Shown in pieces: positions 41,211 through 52,884 of a DNA stretch of 64,000 nucleotides. Source of the DNA: Euonymus europaeus (taxonomy: Eukaryota > Streptophyta > Magnoliopsida > Celastrales > Celastraceae); contig OY756963.1 of assembly GCA_963580455.1 (NCBI GenBank), positions 14,341,555-14,405,554 of the forward strand. The letters run 5' to 3'. Position 1 is the stretch's first letter. Every line of letters starts with the position of its first letter. Below the pieces are notes generated by a model, which did not search any database, had not been told where the DNA came from, and was given only the letters and a program-made list of their open reading frames with translations. A program made the translations under genes and the position numbers.

Positions 41211-42604
41211 ACCATCAAAGTTGCTCGGTGTACACTTTTTATTGTTCTTCTATGTCAAATTTTACGAGTATAATCTTCCTAGATTATTTCGATGACAAAA
41301 CACTAACTTTTTATGACAAATGGACAAAACAGTTGAAAGCTCCTCCACAGAGAGAGTTGAGGAACTTCAGACCACGAAAGTTGCTCGGTGCACACTTTTT
41401 ATTGTTCTTCGATGTCAAATTTTACGAGTATAATCTTCCAAGATTATTTCGATGACAAAACACCAACTTTCTATGACAAATGGACAAAACAATTAAAAGC
41501 TCCTCTATTGAGACTGGTGAGCAACTTCGCACCATCAAAGTTGCTCAGTGTACACTTTTTATTGTTATTTTATGTCAAATTTTATGAGTATAAGCTTCCT
41601 AGATTATTTCGATGACAAAATCCCAAGTTTCTAGGACAAATGGAAAAAATTGTTAAAAGCTCCTCCATAGAGAGAGTTGAGCAACTTCGGACCATCAAAG
41701 TTGCTCGATGTACACTTTTTATTGTTGTACTAAGTCAAATTTTACTTGTATAAGCTTCCAAGATTATTTCGATGCCAAATCATTAACTTTCTATGACAAA
41801 TGGACAAAACCGTTAAAAGCTCCTCCATAGAGAGAGTTGAGCAACTTTGAACCATCAAAGTTGCTCGGTGTACACTTTTTGTTGTTATTCTATGTCAAAT
41901 TTTACGAGTATAAGCTTCCTAGATTATTTTGATGACAAAACACTAACTTTCTATGACAAATAGACAAAATTGTTAAAGGCTCCTCCATAGAGAGAGTTGA
42001 GAACCTTCAGACCATCAAAGTTGCTTAGTGTATACTTTTTAATGTTCTTCTACGTCAAATTTTACGAGTATAAGATCCGATATTATTTCGATGACAAATG
42101 GACAACACCGATAAAAGCTTCCTCATAGAGAGAGTTAAGCAACTTCGGACCATCAAAGTTACTCGGCGTACACTTTTTAATGTTCTTCTATGTCAAATTT
42201 TACGGGTATAAGCTTGCTAGATTATTTCGATGACAAAACACTAACGTTTTATGACAAATGGACAAAGCCGTTAAAAGCTCCTCCACAGAGAGAGTTGAGC
42301 AACTTCGGACCATGAATGTTGCTCGGTGCACACTTTTTATTGTTCTTCTGTGTCAAATTTTACGAGTATAAGATTCCAAGATTGTTTCGATGCCAAAACA
42401 CCAACTTTCTATGACAAATGGACAAAACCGTTAAAAGCTCCACCATAGAGAGAGTTGAGCAACTTCGGAAAATCAAAGTTGCTCGGTGTACACTTTTTAC
42501 CGTTCTTCTATGTCAAATTTTATGAGTGTAAGCTTCCTAGATTATTTCGATGCCAAAATCCCAAGTTTTTGGACAAATAGACAAAATTGTTAAAAGCTCC
42601 TCCA

Positions 42605-45465
42605 TAGAGAGAGTTGATCAACTTCGGACTATCAAAGTTGCTCGGTGTACACTTTTTATTGTTCTACTAAGTCAAATTTTACGAGTACAAGCTTCCAAGA
42701 TTATTTCAATGCCAAATCATTAACTTTCTAAGGCAAATGGACAAAACTATTAAAAGCTCCTCCATAGAGAGAGTTGAGCAACTTCGAACCATCAAAGTTG
42801 CTCGGTGTACACTTTTTAATGTTCTTCTATGTCAAATTTTACGCGTATAAGCTTCCTATATTATTTCGATGACAAATAGACAAAATTGTTAAAAGCTCCT
42901 CCATAGAGAGAGTTGAGAACCTTCAGACCATCAAAGTTGCTATGTGTACACTTTTTATTGTTCTTCTACGACAAATTTTATAAGTATAAGCTTCCAAGAT
43001 TATTTCGATAGAAAATACCAACTTTCTATGACAAATGGACAAAACCGTTAGAAGCTCCTCCATCGAGAGGGATGAGCAGCTTCGGACCATCAAAGTTGCT
43101 CGGTGCACACTTTTTATTGTTCTTCTATGTCAAATTTTATGAGGATAAGGTTCCTAGATTATTTCGATGCCAAAATCCCAGGTTTCTATGACAAGTGGAC
43201 AAAACCGTTAAAAGCTCCTCCATAGAGAGAGTTGAGCAACTTCGGACCATCTAAGTTGCTCGGTGCACACTTTTTATTATTCTTCTATGTCAAATTTTAC
43301 GAGCATAAGCTTCCAATACTATTTCGATGCCAAAACACCAATTTTCTATGACAAATGGACAAAACCGTTAAAAGCTCCTCCATAGAGAGAGTTGGGCAAC
43401 TTCGGACCATCAAAGTTGCTCGGTGTACACTTTTTATTGTTATTCTATGTCAAATTTTATAAGTATAAGCATCCAAGATTATTTCGTTGCCAAAATCCCA
43501 ACTTTCTATGACAAATGGACAAAATTGTTAAAAGCTCCTCCATAGAGAGAGTTGAGCAACTTCGGACAATCTAAGTTGCTCGATGCATACTTTTTTTGTT
43601 CTTCTATGTGATATTTTATGAGTATAAGCTTCCTAGATTACTTCGATGCAAAACCGCAACTTTCTTTGACAAATAGACAAAATTGTTAAAAGATCCTCCA
43701 TAGAGAGAGTTGAGCAATTTCAAGCCATCAAAGTTGCTCGGTATACACATTTTATTGTTCTCCTATGTCAAATTTTACGAGTATAAGCTCCATACATTAT
43801 TTCGATGTCAAAAACCGAACTTTGTATGGCAAACAGACAAAACCGTTAAAAACTCCTCCATAGATGGAGTTGAGCAACTTCGCACCATCAAAGTTGCTTG
43901 GTGTAAACTTTTATTGTTCTACTAAGTCAAATTTTACGAGTCTAAGCTTCCAAGATTATTTCGATACCAAAACATTAACTTTCTATGACAAATGGACAAA
44001 ACCGTTAACAGCTCTTCCATAAAGATAGTTGAGCAACTTCGGACCATCAAAGTTGCACGGTGTACACTTTTTAATGTTCTTCTATGTCAAATTTTACGAG
44101 TATAAGCTTCCTAGATTATTTCGATGACAAAACACTAACTTTCCATGACAAATAGACAAAGCCGTTAAAAGCTCCTCCATAGAGAGAGTTGATCAACTTC
44201 GGACCATAAAACTTGCTCGGTGTACACTTTTTAATGTTCTTCTATGTCAAATTTTACGAGTATAAGCTTCCTAGATTATTTAGATGACAAAACACTAATT
44301 TTCTATGACAAAAGGACAGTGCTGTTAAAAGCTCCTCCATAGAGAGGGTTGAGCAACTTCGGACCATCAAAGTTCCTCGGGGTACACTTTTTTTTGTTCT
44401 TCTATGTCAAATTTTATGAGTACAAGCTTCCTAGATTGTCTTAATGCCAAAATCCCAAGTTTCTATGACAAATGGACAAAATTGTTAAAAGCACCTCCAT
44501 AGAGAGAGTTGAGCAACTTTGGACCATCAAAGTTGCTCCGTGTACACTTTTTATTGTTCTTCTATGTCAAATTTTATGAGTATAAGCTTCCTAGATTATT
44601 TCGATGCCAAAATTCCAAGTTTCCATGACAAATGGTCAAAATTGTTAAAAGCACCTCCATAAAAAGAGTTGAGCAACTTCGGACCATCAAAGTTGATCGG
44701 TGTATACTTTTTAATGTTCTTCTATGTGAAATTTTACGAGAGTAGGCTTCCTAGATTATTTCGATGACAAAACACTAACTTTATATGACAAATGGACAAC
44801 ACCGTTAAAAGCTCCTCCATAGAGAGAGTTGAGCAACTTCGAACCATCAAAGTTGCTCGGTGTACACTTTTTAATGTTCTTCTATGTCAAATTTTACGAG
44901 TATAAGCTTCCTAGATTATTTCGATGACAAAACACTAACCTTTTATGACAAATGAACAAAACCGTTAAAAGCTCCTCCATAGAGAGAGTTGAGCAACTTC
45001 GGACTATGAAAGTTTCTCGGTGCACACTTTTTATTGTTCTTCTGTGTCAAATTTACGAGTATAACCGTCCAATATTATTTCGATGCCAAAAGACCAACTT
45101 TCTATGACAAATTGACAAAACCGTTAAAAGCTCCTCCATAGAGAGAGTTGAGCAAATTCGGACCATCAAAGCTGCTCGGTGTGCACTTTTTATTGTTCTT
45201 CTATGTCAAATTTTACGAGTAGAAGCTTTCTAGATTATTTCGATGCCAAAATCCCAAGTTTCTAGGACAAATGGACAAAATTGTTAAAAGCTCCTCCGTA
45301 GAGAGAGTTGAGCAATTTCGGACCATCAAAGTTGCTCGGTGTACATTTTTTATTGTACTACTAAATCATATTTTACGAGTATAAGCTTCCTAGATTATTT
45401 CGATGACAAAACACTAACTTTCTATGACAAATGGACAAAGCCGTTAAAAGCTCCTCCATAGAGAG
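42605..45465. repeat. 18-monomer duplication, copy 2 (about 2.86 kb)
   Basis: Partner of 38170-41030. It carries the same shortened monomer (42869) and the same order of variants, with scattered substitutions. Confidence 0.87.
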
Positions 45466-46318
45466 AGTTGAGCAACTTCGGACCATCAAAGTTGCTTGGT
45501 GTACACTTTTTCCTGTTCTTCTATGTCAAATTTTATGAGTATAAGCTTCCTAGATTATTTCGATGACAAAACACTAACTTTCTATGACAAATGGAAAAAG
45601 CCGTTAAAAGCTCATCGATGGAGAGAGTTGAGCAACTTCGGACCATTAAAGTTGCTCGGTGTACAATTTTTAATGTTCTTTTATGTAAAATTTTACGAGT
45701 ATAAGCTTCCTAGATTATTTTGATGCCAAAACATTAACTTTCTAGGACAAATGGACAAAACCGTTAAAAGCTCCTCCATAGCGAGAGTTGAGCAACTTCG
45801 GACCATCAAAGTTGTTCGGTGTACACGTTTTAATGTTCTTCTATGTCAAATTTTACGAGTATAAGCTTCCTAGATTATTTCGATGAAAAAATACTAACTT
45901 TATACGACAAATGGACAAAGCCGTTAAAAGCTCCTCCATAGAGAGAGTTGAGCAATTTCGGACCATCAAAGTTGCTCTGTATACACTTTTTAATGTTCTT
46001 CTATGTCAAATTTTACGAGTATAAGCATCTTAGATTATTTCGATGCCAAAATCCAAAGTTTCTATGACAAATAAACAAAATTGCTAAAAACTCCTCCACA
46101 GAGAGAGTTATACAGTGTCGGACCATCAAAGTTGCTCGTTGTGCACTTTTTAATGTTCTTCTGTCTCAAATTTTACGAGCATAAATGTTTGATAATCCAA
46201 TAATTCCTACGCATTCCAACTTTATTCATTCTACTAATATCACTAATAACATAGACGTTTTATTCCTAGTTCTTCTTGAATCTAAAATACCTAATTAATA
46301 CTCTTCCTTCCTATACGT

Positions 46319-46660
46319 TCATATTCCTTTGACTACTACCCTAAGAGACTTATATTGGTAGTATGCCTTGTACATGCCTATCAACTCCTCAAACAGATTG
46401 CCTTCCACAATTGGTTGCCTCTTCAGACTCCTCCACATCATTTTCAGGAGTGTTAGCTCACCTACAGTCATTTTTCTTAGTAGTAGCTTTACTTTAGATG
46501 TTAGCGGTAGCACGTATTCAGCCTCAAGAGACTTCAACACTCCTATCAAAAACTCCACATAACACTCAGTCGACCAGCTGGGTTCCCTCTTAAGGTTGTA
46601 GTACTCCTTCGGCCCCCTACTGAGGATCCTACCCCTCAACACTTTCCTCTTTTTCACCAT
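46319..46660 (-). CDS. Short basic ORF downstream of the primer-binding site, unknown function
   Basis: A 113-codon ORF that starts with MVKKRKVLRGRIL, is rich in Lys and Arg, and has a leucine-rich middle part (residues about 40-75). It begins about 300 bp downstream of the primer-binding site in the element's sense direction, the place where gag normally starts. I recognise no gag, zinc-knuckle or protease motif, so gag identity would be inferred from position only. It could equally be a chance frame in a decayed leader. No ribosomal or splice context can be judged. Confidence 0.3.
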   Translation of the reverse strand: MVKKRKVLRGRILSRGPKEYYNLKREPSWSTECYVEFLIGVLKSLEAEYVLPLTSKVKLLLRKMTVGELTLLKMMWRSLKRQPIVEGNLFEELIGMYKAYYQYKSLRVVVKGI

Positions 46661-46956
46661 ATCTAACCTGAATCATTCACCATCCATTACTACTACAAAA
46701 CATATGATAATATCAATACCCATTCTTAGTGTTTTCATAAGTAAATCACACATATACAAGTTTGGTAAATCAGCTCATGTCAATATATCACAGCATGCTC
46801 AATTAATCAAATCGGCAACACATCGATAAAAATAGAATAACATAAACTAAAAGAACACTTACTTGATGGTGGTCATGCGGGTCCTAGATGCCCATGTGCC
46901 TCTACTGATCCTAACATTTATTGATTTCATTCATCTACTTATTATAGGACCGATGC

Positions 46957-46968
46957 GGTCTGATACCA
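46957..46968 (-). other. Primer-binding site for initiator tRNA-Met
   Basis: On the minus strand TGGTATCAGACC lies 2 nt inside the LTR end (GGGGCGTTACA). It differs at one position from TGGTATCAGAGC, the usual plant primer site complementary to the initiator tRNA-Met 3' end. It fixes the orientation of the element and the inner edge of the LTR. Confidence 0.88.
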
Positions 46969-46970
46969 AC

Positions 46971-47053
46971 TGTAACGCCCCGTTCTCTGGGATTCCAATA
47001 TTAGTCTATTATACGGAACGTTACCCATAATTACATCTATCATCAGACCACCC

Positions 47054-47093
<40 letters not shown>

Positions 47094-48658
47094 ACATATA
47101 AATATATAAAAAATAAATTCATCTTCCGCGAACACTAACCAGAATTAATATCGCAATATCCACCATCGCCACATATATAATAATAAACCGATAATATTCA
47201 AAATTACGAATCTGCGCAAAAGCACTTATTTCCGTCCAACAACTAATAAAATAAGCAAAATATTATCGGATAATACTAATAATAGTAAAACTATCCTCCT
47301 CTCCTCTCGTTATTCTTTCATTTAAAATTAAGCACCAACTTCTGACACATGAGCATCTTCATCACGAATCCGCAACACCAACATCAAGATCTACATCAGC
47401 AACTCTTCTATGAATTCATTACCTACGTCATGAAATTTAGTGAGCCAGAGCTCAGCAAGCAATAATTATGCATGCATGCACATGATCCCCAATTAAAACT
47501 ATTTTCGTTTAAATAACCTTTTCCAGTACTTGGGCCCTAACCTTGGCAGACCACTACAGAGCAACCGGTCGGGATTTTCCATATTGTTGTTCTACCAGAG
47601 AACTCCTTTCATTTAAAAATTCCTTCCTTTCACCTTTTCATATGCCTCAACAGTCACATGCCAGTACACCCCCTCTGTAGTGATCATTCCAGGTCCTTAA
47701 AACATTATTTCATCCATTTAGCCATTTAATACATGATGAAATGCATGACATGTTAGTAATTAACTCATTCATCACCATAACAATATTTATCAGTCCAGTC
47801 ATCACAGTATATAATAAACACATAGCATGAATTTCACGATTAATTCACCATTACCCACATACCACACTACAATACAACGCATCACAGTAATTTCATACCG
47901 TAGTGAATTATTACTTACCTTAGTTAGCTTTCCCAAAACTCCCCTTTAAATTATTAGTGAAATAGTCCTTTCCTGAAATTCCAATATACCAATTAAAATA
48001 ATAGTTATAATTAATTAAAATTATTTAATATAATTTAATTGAACCGGGTCTGCCAAAACCCAACCGGATCGGCGTGACCCGGTTCCGTCTCTGCCCCTGT
48101 GAACACAGACCCGTATGGGTCTCACTCCCGGGTCGTTACCGGAAATTGCCCCGTGAGGGACACGACAGGAAGAGGACGGTGAGTCCATCGCCGATGTCCA
48201 TTACCTGTCTCGTGGTTGGATGTGCCCGGATCTTGACGTCGAAACTTTCGGTGGCCGTGCGTTCTCCTCCTCGTTTGGTGGCCTGAATGATACCGGTTCC
48301 GTCCGAAAGTCACACCTCCAGCTTCCTGGCGCCGAGCTCGTCCTTCCCGTGCCCTCAGCTTCGCGAACGGTCGCCGTCGCCGGATTCCGCCCTACCGTCG
48401 CCGCCTCCCACTGTTAGATAAATAGGGTTTCTTCTCTTTTTCTTTTTTTTTTGTGTGCCTCCCCTCCCCATTTCTTTTACTTTTGTATTTATTTTTATTT
48501 CCTAATTGAGTGGTATTATTCTATTTACATTTTTACCTTTACTTTCTCCATGTATTACCCTACTTTCCCGTACCCAGCCCTTATTCCTATTTATTTATTT
48601 ATTAAATTTATTTGTTTATTTATATAGCCCTATTTAAAGTTCAGAATATTAGAGTTTC
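46971..48658 (-). repeat. 5' LTR of the truncated element (about 1.69 kb)
   Basis: The inner edge TGTAACGCCCCG follows the primer site. The outer edge is placed at GAGTTTCA, where satellite B begins. Contains a (TA)17 microsatellite at 47057-47090 and a strikingly GC-rich stretch at about 48045-48420. A minus-strand TATATAAATA lies near 48617-48627, very close to the outer edge. Frames of 60-70 codons in the GC-rich part look like chance. Confidence 0.72.
47057..47090. repeat. (TA)17 microsatellite
   Basis: An uninterrupted TA dinucleotide run inside the LTR. Confidence 0.95.
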
Positions 48659-48659
48659 A

Positions 48660-50193
48660 ATATAGAGGGAGTTGAGCAATTTTGAAACAACCAAGTTGAT
48701 AAGCATACACCTTTTATTCTTATTTTATGTCTAAATATACTAGAATGGGTTCATAGATTTTTTTGTTGCTAATTGATGCCAAAACAAACTTTCATTCCAA
48801 ATTTGACAAAAATATTAAGACTTTGAATATGGAGAGTGTTCAACAATTCCAAACCATCAAAGTTGATTGGAGTGCACCTTTTATTATTTTTATGTTAAAA
48901 ATTCTTAGTATAAGCTCTGTATTCTTAGTATAAGCTCTATAAGTTATTTTGTTTCCAGAGGAACATATTACGTTACTAATTGGGCAAAAACTTTAAAAGT
49001 TACTATAGGAAAATAGTTGAGCAATTTCAAACCATCAAAGTTGTTCAAAGTAAACTTTTTATCGTCATTTTATTTTAAAAACTACTACTATAGGCTCGGT
49101 CGGTTGTTTCATTACCAAATGAACATGTTTCATTTCAAAATAGAAAAACCTTTAAAAGTTCCTATATGGAAAGAGTAGTGTAGTTCTGAATAATTGAAGT
49201 TGATAAGCGTACACTTTTATCATTATTTTATGTCTCAATTTGCTAGAATGGACTCTATCGATTGTTTTGTTGCCAAATGATGCCAAAGGAACATCATTCG
49301 TTTGAAATTGGATAAAAACCTTTAATAGTTTCCCCACATAGGGAGTTGTGCAATTTTGAACCTTCAAAATTGATTAGCGTACATTTTTTATTATTATTTT
49401 ATGTCTAAATTTACTAGAATCATCTTATTTATTTTTTTGTTGCCAAATGATACCAAAGGAACATCTTTGTTCCAAATTGGACAAAACCTAAAAAAACTCC
49501 TCTAATGAGAGAGTTGAGCAATTAGGAACCATCAAAGTTGGTCTGCCTAAACTTTTTATTATTATTTTATGTCTAAATTTACTAAACTGGGCTCTATAAA
49601 TTTTTTCCTTACCAAATGATGTTAAGGGAAAGTCTTTCGTTCTAAATTGGACAAAACTGTTAAAAGTTCATATATCAAGAGAGTTGTGCAATTCCAAATT
49701 GTCCAAGCTGATCGGCGTACAGTTTTTAATTTTATTTTATGTCCAAATTTACCAGAATAGGCTCCATAAATTGTTTTGTCGTCAACTGATGCCAAAGGAA
49801 AATCTTTCATTCTTAATTGTACAAAAACTCTTCAAAGTTCATATATCAAGAGAGTTGAACAATTATGAACTGTCAAAGTTGATCAATGTACACATTTTTT
49901 TATTTCATCTCTAAATTTACTAGAATATGCTCCATATATTGTTTCATTGTCAAATGATACCAAAGGAACATCTTTCGTTCCAAATCAGATAAAAACTTTA
50001 AGAGTTTCTATAAGGATTGAGTTGAACAATTTCGAACCATCAAACTTCATCGATGTACACTTTTTTATTGTTATTTTACATTTAAATTTTCTAAAATGAG
50101 TTGCATAGATTTTTTTGTTATCAAATGATGCCAAAAAAAAAAGTTCCATTCCAAATTGCGCAAAACCTTTAAAAGGTTATTGGGGAGAGAGTT
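48660..50193. repeat. Satellite family B, left segment (about 9 monomers)
   Basis: Same orientation and same block order as family A (GAGAGAGTTGAGCAATTT, CATCAAAGTTGATCGG, GTACACTTTTTATT, TTTTATGTCTAAATTTACTA, CATAGATTGTTT) but with a longer second half, TGCCAAATGATGCCAAAGGA then CATCTTTCGTTCCAAATTGG. Monomers are about 165-170 bp and strongly diverged from each other. The segment is cut by a transposon at 50194. Confidence 0.85.
48901..48940. repeat. 20-bp tandem duplication inside a B monomer
   Basis: ATTCTTAGTATAAGCTCTGT is followed directly by the same 20 bp with one change (CTAT at the end). It makes that monomer about 20 bp longer. Confidence 0.85.
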
Positions 50194-50754
50194 TGTGATA
50201 TCCTGACCTAGGAATAATGGAAATATTGAACAAGAGGGTGACAAGTGTATAATGGTACGATAGTGGATTCAATAATTAAAGGAAGATTGGAATCATCTCT
50301 TTACTAGTAAATTTATATCAAATAAAATTTGGGAAGTCAATTAGAAGGAAAATTCAATTGGAATTGGATTAAATGGTAAAGAATAAAGTTATGATGGAAG
50401 AAGTGTAAATCTTAGAGGAATTTCTTTTGAAAATAACCAATTAACGGGGGTTAATGAGCAAATAGGAGAAATAAATTGTTAAATGAGATATTTTACTTGT
50501 TAAAAAAATGAGAGAAGAATACAGAAGAATTGAGAAAGCGCAGCAGGGAAGGATAAATATAGCCAAAGATCTATTGTTGTCGCCATGAATGGATATAAAG
50601 ATTGGAGTTAGTAGATTTTAGTTAGGAAAAATGTAGCTGGACGATCAAGAAGCTTCCTAGGCACTGGTTTTTAATTGATCGTGATCTGTAGTGGAACCTT
50701 GGGAAGGAATTGAAAATTATCAAGAGAGACGTGGTATCATAGTATAACTTATCA
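50194..50754 (-). mobile_element. Outer LTR-like element, left part
   Basis: Starts at TGTGATATCCTGACC, immediately after a truncated B monomer (GGGGAGAGAGTT). The continuation after the nested insertion is at 55067. A GGTCAGGATATCACA-like end is common for plant LTRs, which suggests minus orientation (inference). No coding sequence is seen. Confidence 0.6.
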
Positions 50755-51176
50755 TGTCGATGCAAAAATCTGCACCGACGTTAGGGTTTCCTGGGTTGAA
50801 TGCACATAGGCTCAGGAACTGAATTGAAAGTAAAAGCACACAAAAAATTTACGTGGTTCGGCGAGAATGCCTACGTCCACAGGTAAAGCCTGTATTTCTT
50901 ATTCTCTTTCCAGTAATGGTTACAAGTGATCTATTTATAGTACAATGAGGTAACTGTTCTCCTGTTTTCCCTCCTTCATCATGCATGCAATTCTTGTTTG
51001 AATTTTGAAGAGTAGTTCCACTTGAATTTTGAAGGAGAGTTGAGAAGATTGTGATTATCACCAAAGGCAGGTGAGATTATTCAAGTTGCGTATCACACTC
51101 CCTACACGTCTTGTCGTCTTTTGCCAAGTGCAGCCTCCAGGTGTCGACACTTGACCTTGCACTTTTAGGCTCCACA
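50755..51176 (-). repeat. LTR (3' LTR in element sense), 422 bp
   Basis: Direct repeat of 54645-55066, from TGTCGATGCAAAAATC to TAGGCTCCACA. The minus-strand TATA box CTATAAATAG is at 50931-50940. Confidence 0.9.
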
Positions 51177-51195
51177 ATAGCCCCCAGCCTTTTCC
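51177..51195 (-). other. Polypurine tract
   Basis: The minus strand reads GGAAAAGGCTGGGGGCTAT directly before the LTR start TGTGGAGCC. This is the expected place for plus-strand primer synthesis and agrees with the orientation given by the primer site at the other end. The 120 bp between here and the minisatellite show no further feature. Confidence 0.75.
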
Positions 51196-51317
51196 TTCTT
51201 TCCAAAGGAATGAAGGATTAAGGCTTGAATCACATTAACACAAACATGTAGTGGTTTGCCTCTTAGGTATCCTTTCGCAGGATCATAATACTCTCACAAA
51301 GTTGCCTACGTAGCTCA

Positions 51318-52880
51318 TTCCTAGGCTGGACATCTAGGACAGAGACAATGACGTATCAGCCCCTCCGAGATTGGATGCATTCGTCTGGCACAAAGGTGCC
51401 TACGCCTACGTTGGGCACCAGCCCCCTATTAAGTTCAATGTCTGTGCTTGGCAAAAGGTGCCTATGCCTACACTGGATAACAGCCTCTGACAATGGTGCA
51501 TCAACCCCTTCCGAAGCTGGATGCATTTGTCTGGCACAAGGGTGCCTACGCCTACGCTGGGCACCAGCGCCCTCCTAGGCTGGATGCCTATGCCTGGTGC
51601 ACAAGTGCCTACGCAACCCCCTCTTAGACTGCATGCTTACCTCTAGTGCAAGGGTGGCTATGCACTAGCCTCTCCTAAGTTGTACGTCTACATCTAGCAT
51701 AAAGCTATCTAAGCCTTCGCATTCATTAGGCACAAGACTGCCATACCTACGCTTGCATTCATTAGGCACAAGACTGCCATACCTACGCTTGACACTAGCT
51801 CCCTCCTAGGTGCCGACGCAGCCCTCTTAAACTGGATGCCTACATTTGGTACAATGGTCCCTACGCACCAATCCCTTCTAGGCTGGAGTCTACATCTGGC
51901 AAAAGGCTGCTTAAGATTTTGCTTGGCATCAACCCCTCCTGGGTTGTATGCATTCATTCGGCACAAGGTGCCTATACCTACACTAGGCACTAGCTCCATC
52001 CTAGGCTGGATGCCTACGCCTAGTGCATAGATGCCTACGAAGCCCTTTTAGTCTGGATGCCTATGCCTAGTGAAAGGGTGCCTACGTACCAGCCCCTCAT
52101 AGGCTGGACGTCTACATCTGAGATAAGCCTGCCTAAGCCTTTACTTGACATCAACCCCTCATAGGATGGACGTCTACATCTGGCATAAGCCTGCCTAAGC
52201 CTTTGCTTCACATCAACCCCTCATAGGTTGGATACATTCATTTGGCACAAAAGTGTCTATGCCTACGCTGGGCACCAACCCCTTTTAGGCTGGACGTCTT
52301 AATCTGGTATAAGGCTGCCTAAGCCTTCGCTTGGCATCAACCCCTCCTGGGTTGAATGTATTAATCTAGCACAAGGCTGCTTAAGCTTTCGCTTGACATC
52401 AACCCCTCCTAGGCTGGATGCCTACGCATGGTGAAAGAGTGCCAACGTACCAGCCCCTCCTAGGCTGGATGTCTACATCTGGCATAAGCCTGCCTAAGCC
52501 TTTGCTTGGCATCAACCGCTCCTAGGTTGGATGCATTCATCTAGCACAAGAGTGTCTACGCCTACGCTGGGCACCAGCCCTTTCTAGGCTGGACGTCTTC
52601 ATCTGGTATAAGGCTGCCTAAGTCTTTGCTTGGCATCAACCCCTTCTGGGTTGAATGCATTTATCTGGCACAAAAGTGCCTACGCCTACACTAGACACCA
52701 GCCCCTCCTAGGCTAGATGTCTACGCCTATGCTGGACACCAGCTCCCTCCTAGGCCTGATGCCTACGTCTGGTGCACAGGTGCCTATGCAACCCCCTCTT
52801 AGACTGGATGCCTACATATGGTGCAAGGGTGCCTACGCACCAGCCCCTCCTAGGCTTGATGCCTACGCTTGGTGCATAGG
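51318..52880. repeat. Minisatellite of about 62-bp units inside the element
   Basis: Repeated core CCCCTCCTAGGCTGGATGCC, then CTGGCATAAGCCTGCCTAAG or GGTGCACAAGTGCCTACGC variants. Core starts near 52093, 52155, 52217, 52279, 52341, 52403, 52454 and 52516 give spacings of 62 bp with an occasional 51. About 25 units fill the internal region where gag-pol would lie. A 33-bp stretch is also doubled at about 51715-51780. Translated on the minus strand, units give recurring PRRGWCVGT and VGIQ-type peptides, but stops interrupt them, so coding is doubtful. Confidence 0.9.
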
Positions 52881-52884
52881 GGCC

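Larger units (their letters stand above)
29660..46188. repeat. Satellite family A, right segment
   Basis: About 103 head-to-tail monomers of the 160-bp unit. C-type marker monomers recur near 29973, 31250, 32527, 32849, 34764, 35080, 38100, 39358 and 43790. Register is exact for long stretches; for example between 39241 and 41900 the same blocks fall at 160-bp steps. Shortened monomers occur near 36520, 38434, 42075 and 42869. The array stops abruptly at about 46188, inside a monomer after ACGAGCATAA, where transposon DNA begins. Confidence 0.94.
46189..48658 (-). mobile_element. Truncated LTR retrotransposon (internal fragment, primer site, LTR)
   Basis: Non-satellite DNA between family A (left) and family B (right). 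On the minus strand the order is LTR (48658 to 46971), primer-binding site, then about 780 bp of internal region ending abruptly at the satellite. The second LTR and all of pol are missing. No matching target duplication is seen at the two ends, so the internal end is a truncation or rearrangement and not a clean insertion. Confidence 0.75.

Noticed and set aside
3846..46188. CRISPR-like array of regularly spaced repeats
   Set aside because: The whole 160-bp unit is repeated without unique spacers, and the context is plant transposons.
3846..46188. CENP-B-box-like motif in the satellite
   Set aside because: No monomer shows a convincing match to the mammalian box. TTCGTTGCCAAAAC near 37791 and similar sites share only a few bases.
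48074..48417. Overlapping 63-70-codon frames on both strands
   Set aside because: GC-rich DNA has few stop codons, so open frames on both strands are expected by chance.
51709..51999. 96-codon minus frame in the minisatellite, with PRRDWCVGT-like repeats
   Set aside because: It mirrors the 62-bp unit (not a multiple of three) and is interrupted in the next units. It may be a decayed repeat-bearing protein but cannot be supported.
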